Shown: one piece after another, positions 6,142 through 7,728 of the stretch | How positions within the stretch are numbered: position 1 is the first letter of the stretch | Layout: each line of letters starts with the position of its first letter | From: Rhodocyclales bacterium | Lineage (GTDB): Bacteria; Pseudomonadota; Gammaproteobacteria; Burkholderiales; Rhodocyclaceae | NCBI GenBank assembly: GCA_021286885.1 | Contig: JAJTBM010000133.1 | Location: 1-7,728, forward strand | Direction: 5' to 3' | DNA length: 7,728 nucleotides | The notes under the pieces: generated by a model | The model's input: the letters and a program-made list of their open reading frames with translations, nothing else | Database searches by the model: none | Told to the model about the DNA's origin: nothing | Position numbers and translations under genes: made by a program

Positions 6142-6149
6142 GAGCCTGT

Positions 6150-6875
6150 TTAGCCCAGGTTCTGGAGGGCAAACTCCCAGTTCAGGAGCTTGTCCACCAG
6201 AGCGTTGGCGTAGTCGGCGCGCCGGTTCTGGTAATCCAGATAGTAGGCGTGCTCCCACACATCGATGGTCAGCAGGGGCTTGAGGCCCGCCGTCAGGGGC
6301 AGTTCGGCGTTGGCGGTCTTGACTACCCGTAACTTGTCCCCATCAGCCACCAGCCAGGCCCAGCCGCTGCCAAACTGGGTGAGGGATGCATTCACCAGCT
6401 CCTTGCGCAGGGCATCCACGCTGCCAAACGAGACCTCGATCCGCTGCTTGAGCGCCGCCGGCGGCTCGCCGCCGCCCTTGGGGCGCAGGCTATTCCAGTA
6501 GAAACTGTGATTCCAGATCTGGGCCGCGTTGTTGAACAGGGCGGCCTTGTCAGCCTTGCCCGCCACCGCCAGGATGATCTTTTCCAGGGGCTGACCTTCC
6601 AGCTCGGTGTTGGCGATCAGACGATTCAGGGTGTCCACGTAGCCCTTGTGGTGCTTGCCGTAGTGGAAGCCCAGGGTCTGGGCCGAGATCACCGGGGCCA
6701 GCGCATCGTCGGCATAGGGCAGGGGCGGCAGCACGATGGGAGCCGCCGCCTGGGCCGGGTGGGCCAGACCACCAAGGGTCAGCACACAGGCAGAGCCCAG
6801 CGCAGCCCCCAGAAACTGGCGTCGATTCAGGCCCGTGGCCACCAGGGTGTTATCCGGCAAGACAGAAGGTTGCAT
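6150..6875 (-). CDS. sodB: Fe-type superoxide dismutase with Tat signal peptide
   Basis: This 241-residue precursor converts superoxide to hydrogen peroxide and oxygen. The catalytic part (about 44-241) aligns with E. coli SodB: the metal ligands are H71 ([10 protein letters not shown]), H123 (WNHSFYW), and D205 and H209 ([11 protein letters not shown]). The Fe-type glutamine is present in [10 protein letters not shown] (Q119). Unlike E. coli SodB it carries a leader: R18-R19 in NRRQFLG, a hydrophobic stretch, and a cleavage-like AQA at 41-43, giving a twin-arginine signal and a predicted periplasmic enzyme. Start: ATG at 6875 with AAGGAG 8 nt upstream. Extending the frame upstream to 7199 would run through yaeQ antisense, so it is rejected. 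yaeQ lies 119 bp upstream on the same strand. Fe rather than Mn or cambialistic metal use is inferred from the glutamine motif. Confidence 0.93.
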   Translation of the reverse strand: MQPSVLPDNTLVATGLNRRQFLGAALGSACVLTLGGLAHPAQAAAPIVLPPLPYADDALAPVISAQTLGFHYGKHHKGYVDTLNRLIANTELEGQPLEKIILAVAGKADKAALFNNAAQIWNHSFYWNSLRPKGGGEPPAALKQRIEVSFGSVDALRKELVNASLTQFGSGWAWLVADGDKLRVVKTANAELPLTAGLKPLLTIDVWEHAYYLDYQNRRADYANALVDKLLNWEFALQNLG

Positions 6876-6929
6876 GGAACACGCTCCTTGGAAAGATGAA
6901 TGAACAAACAGGGGCAGACAGCACATGCG

Positions 6930-6974
6930 CTGCATCGGTTCGCCATTATTCGCCCACCTGGATGCCCGATGCAG
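6930..6974. repeat. 9-bp perfect inverted repeat in the sodB upstream region
   Basis: CTGCATCGG (6930-6938) and CCGATGCAG (6966-6974) are exact inverted copies 27 nt apart, in the 119-bp gap between yaeQ and sodB. Between them, reading leftward, lies AATAAT (6950-6945, 5/6 to a -10 box) without a convincing -35. TTCGCC also occurs twice (6939-6944, 6949-6954) at a 10-bp period. It could be a regulator-binding pair around the sodB promoter or an mRNA hairpin after yaeQ; the sequence does not decide. Confidence 0.45.
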
Positions 6975-6994
6975 GATTTTGCACTGGCCTGCGC

Positions 6995-7540
6995 TCAGTC
7001 GGGCGCGTGGATCACCCGGGGCTGGATGCTGAGGGTGGTTTCGCCGGAAGACACCCAGATCAGCCCGTCCTGGATGGTGCAGCCCAGATCCATATTGCGC
7101 TCGGCCAGGGCCGCCAGGGCCTTGGAGTCTTCCGAGGACAGGGCCAGCACCCGCAGGTTCTGGAGGCGGCTGAGGGTGGCCTGATCCTTCTGCCACCAAA
7201 TATCCACCGTCCGGCCACCGTAGGCCAGCACGATCACCTCATCGGCGCGCCCGGCGGCACGACGCAGCAGGCGTTCATCGGGCAGGCCCACCTCGATCCA
7301 CTGGTGAATCTGCCCCGAGTAATCCCGCAGCCACAGGGCGGGTTCGTCATCGGTGGAGATCCCGCCACCAAATTGCAGATGCTCGTCGGCATGCAACGCG
7401 AAGGCCAGCACGCGCACCATCATGCGTTCATCGGTCTCGGAAGGATGACGGGCGATGGTGAGGGGATACTCGGCAAAATGCCCCCGATCCAGGTCGGAAA
7501 CGTTCAGATTGGCGCGAAAGATGGTCGATTTGAGGGCCAT
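6995..7540 (-). CDS. yaeQ: YaeQ family protein
   Basis: This encodes 181 residues, the same length as E. coli YaeQ, which it resembles throughout: start [20 protein letters not shown], then [12 protein letters not shown] (31-42), DDEPALWL (64-71), WIEVGLPDE (81-89), DIWWQ (113-117) and [10 protein letters not shown] (155-164). The family is structurally related to the PD-(D/E)XK nuclease fold; the acidic residues around 64-89 would be the corresponding site. Its cellular role is not established. In E. coli, extra yaeQ was reported to relieve an rfaH defect. I chose the ATG at 7540 because homology starts exactly there; an in-frame TTG at 7558 would add six residues. No strong Shine-Dalgarno is visible. 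It follows the efp terminator, so it likely has its own weak promoter in 7541-7589. I found only a poor TATTTT-like -10 there. Confidence 0.92.
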   Translation of the reverse strand: MALKSTIFRANLNVSDLDRGHFAEYPLTIARHPSETDERMMVRVLAFALHADEHLQFGGGISTDDEPALWLRDYSGQIHQWIEVGLPDERLLRRAAGRADEVIVLAYGGRTVDIWWQKDQATLSRLQNLRVLALSSEDSKALAALAERNMDLGCTIQDGLIWVSSGETTLSIQPRVIHAPD

Positions 7541-7589
7541 GGCAGCAGACAGAAGCAAAAATACGCAGGTTCATCAGGCTCCAGACGGC

Positions 7590-7612
7590 AAAAAAGGCCC
7601 TTGCGGGCCTTT
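7590..7612 (-). terminator. Rho-independent terminator of efp
   Basis: Reading leftward, an 8-bp stem AAAGGCCC/GGGCCTTT (7593-7600 with 7605-7612) around a 4-nt loop is followed by six consecutive T (7595-7590) and then GCC. It lies 32 nt beyond the efp stop and is a textbook intrinsic terminator. It separates efp from yaeQ, so those genes are probably separate transcription units. Confidence 0.85.
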
Positions 7613-7644
7613 CTTGTGTGCCGTTGGAGCGACGCGGGGCCGGA

Positions 7645-7728
7645 TTACTTGACCCGGTTGCGGTACTCGTCGGTACGGGTGTCGATTTCGATCTTGTCGC
7701 CGATTTCCACGAAGGCGGGCACGGACAG
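7645..7728 (-). CDS. efp: Elongation factor P, C-terminal fragment
   Basis: This is the last 27 codons plus TAA of a gene entering from the right edge. The peptide reads LSVPAFVEIGDKIEID, then TRTDEYRNRVK. EF-P ends in E. coli with a closely similar stretch (VPLFVQIGEVIKVDTR followed by GEYVSRVK), the C-terminal OB-fold strand. EF-P binds the ribosome between the P and E sites and relieves stalling at polyproline. The modified lysine in the N-terminal domain is outside the window, so the modification pathway cannot be judged. Confidence 0.88.
   Translation of the reverse strand: MSVPAFVEIGDKIEIDTRTDEYRNRVK

Noticed and set aside
6050..6150. Origin of replication suggested by the DnaA box
   Set aside because: Only one exact box and one degenerate copy, no AT-rich unwinding element, and no dnaA, dnaN or gidA in the window.
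6777..6800. Lipobox at Cys30 of the SOD leader
   Set aside because: GSAC lacks the required aliphatic residue at -3, and the segment sits inside a good Tat hydrophobic region that ends with an AQA cleavage site.
6876..7199. Upstream extension of the sodB frame (to 349 residues)
   Set aside because: The added part is yaeQ read in another frame. The ATG at 6875 has a strong AAGGAG and begins a complete Tat signal peptide.

Overview
The window is dense, GC-rich bacterial chromosome with short intergenic gaps. Its gene content (AtpI start, E. coli-like Aas, YaeQ, SodB, EF-P tail) points to a Gram-negative proteobacterium, most likely a betaproteobacterium, perhaps Rhodocyclales-like. That placement is inferred from protein character only.

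Layout. At the left edge the first 37 codons of ATP synthase accessory subunit I (atpI) run leftward from a good sigma70-type promoter. Diverging from it is a rightward cluster of five genes: a small cysteine-free ArsR-family regulator; a full-length Aas (lyso-PE acyltransferase / acyl-ACP synthetase); a lipoprotein with a C-terminal GlyGly-CTERM sorting tail (a 'rhombotarget lipoprotein'); a rhombosortase, the rhomboid-type protease that reads such tails; and an LplT-like MFS transporter fused to a PlsC acyltransferase domain. Spacings are 40 nt, 11 nt, an 11-nt overlap and a 4-nt ATGA overlap, so this looks like one operon. The last gene carries an apparent frameshift inside its PlsC domain. 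The right third runs leftward: a Tat-exported Fe-type superoxide dismutase, YaeQ, and the last 27 codons of elongation factor P with a clear terminator.

How the genes may work together. In E. coli, LplT and Aas recycle lyso-phosphatidylethanolamine, a by-product of lipoprotein N-acylation. Here the two functions bracket a lipoprotein and its dedicated rhombosortase. Rhombosortase products in Vibrio are reported to carry a glycerophosphoethanolamine-type group. The operon therefore looks like a self-contained unit: a doubly lipid-linked surface protein, the enzyme that processes its C-terminus, and the machinery to flip and re-acylate the resulting lysolipid. This functional coupling is inference. 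The ArsR regulator probably controls its own promoter: a near-perfect 11-4-11 inverted repeat is centred on a candidate -10 box, and the predicted transcript would start at or next to the ArsR ATG (leaderless). The aas-to-PlsC genes lie directly downstream.

I see no tRNA, rRNA, CRISPR array, insertion sequence or phage feature. No gene-free stretch exceeds 300 bases; the longest is the 181-bp atpI/arsR divergent region.
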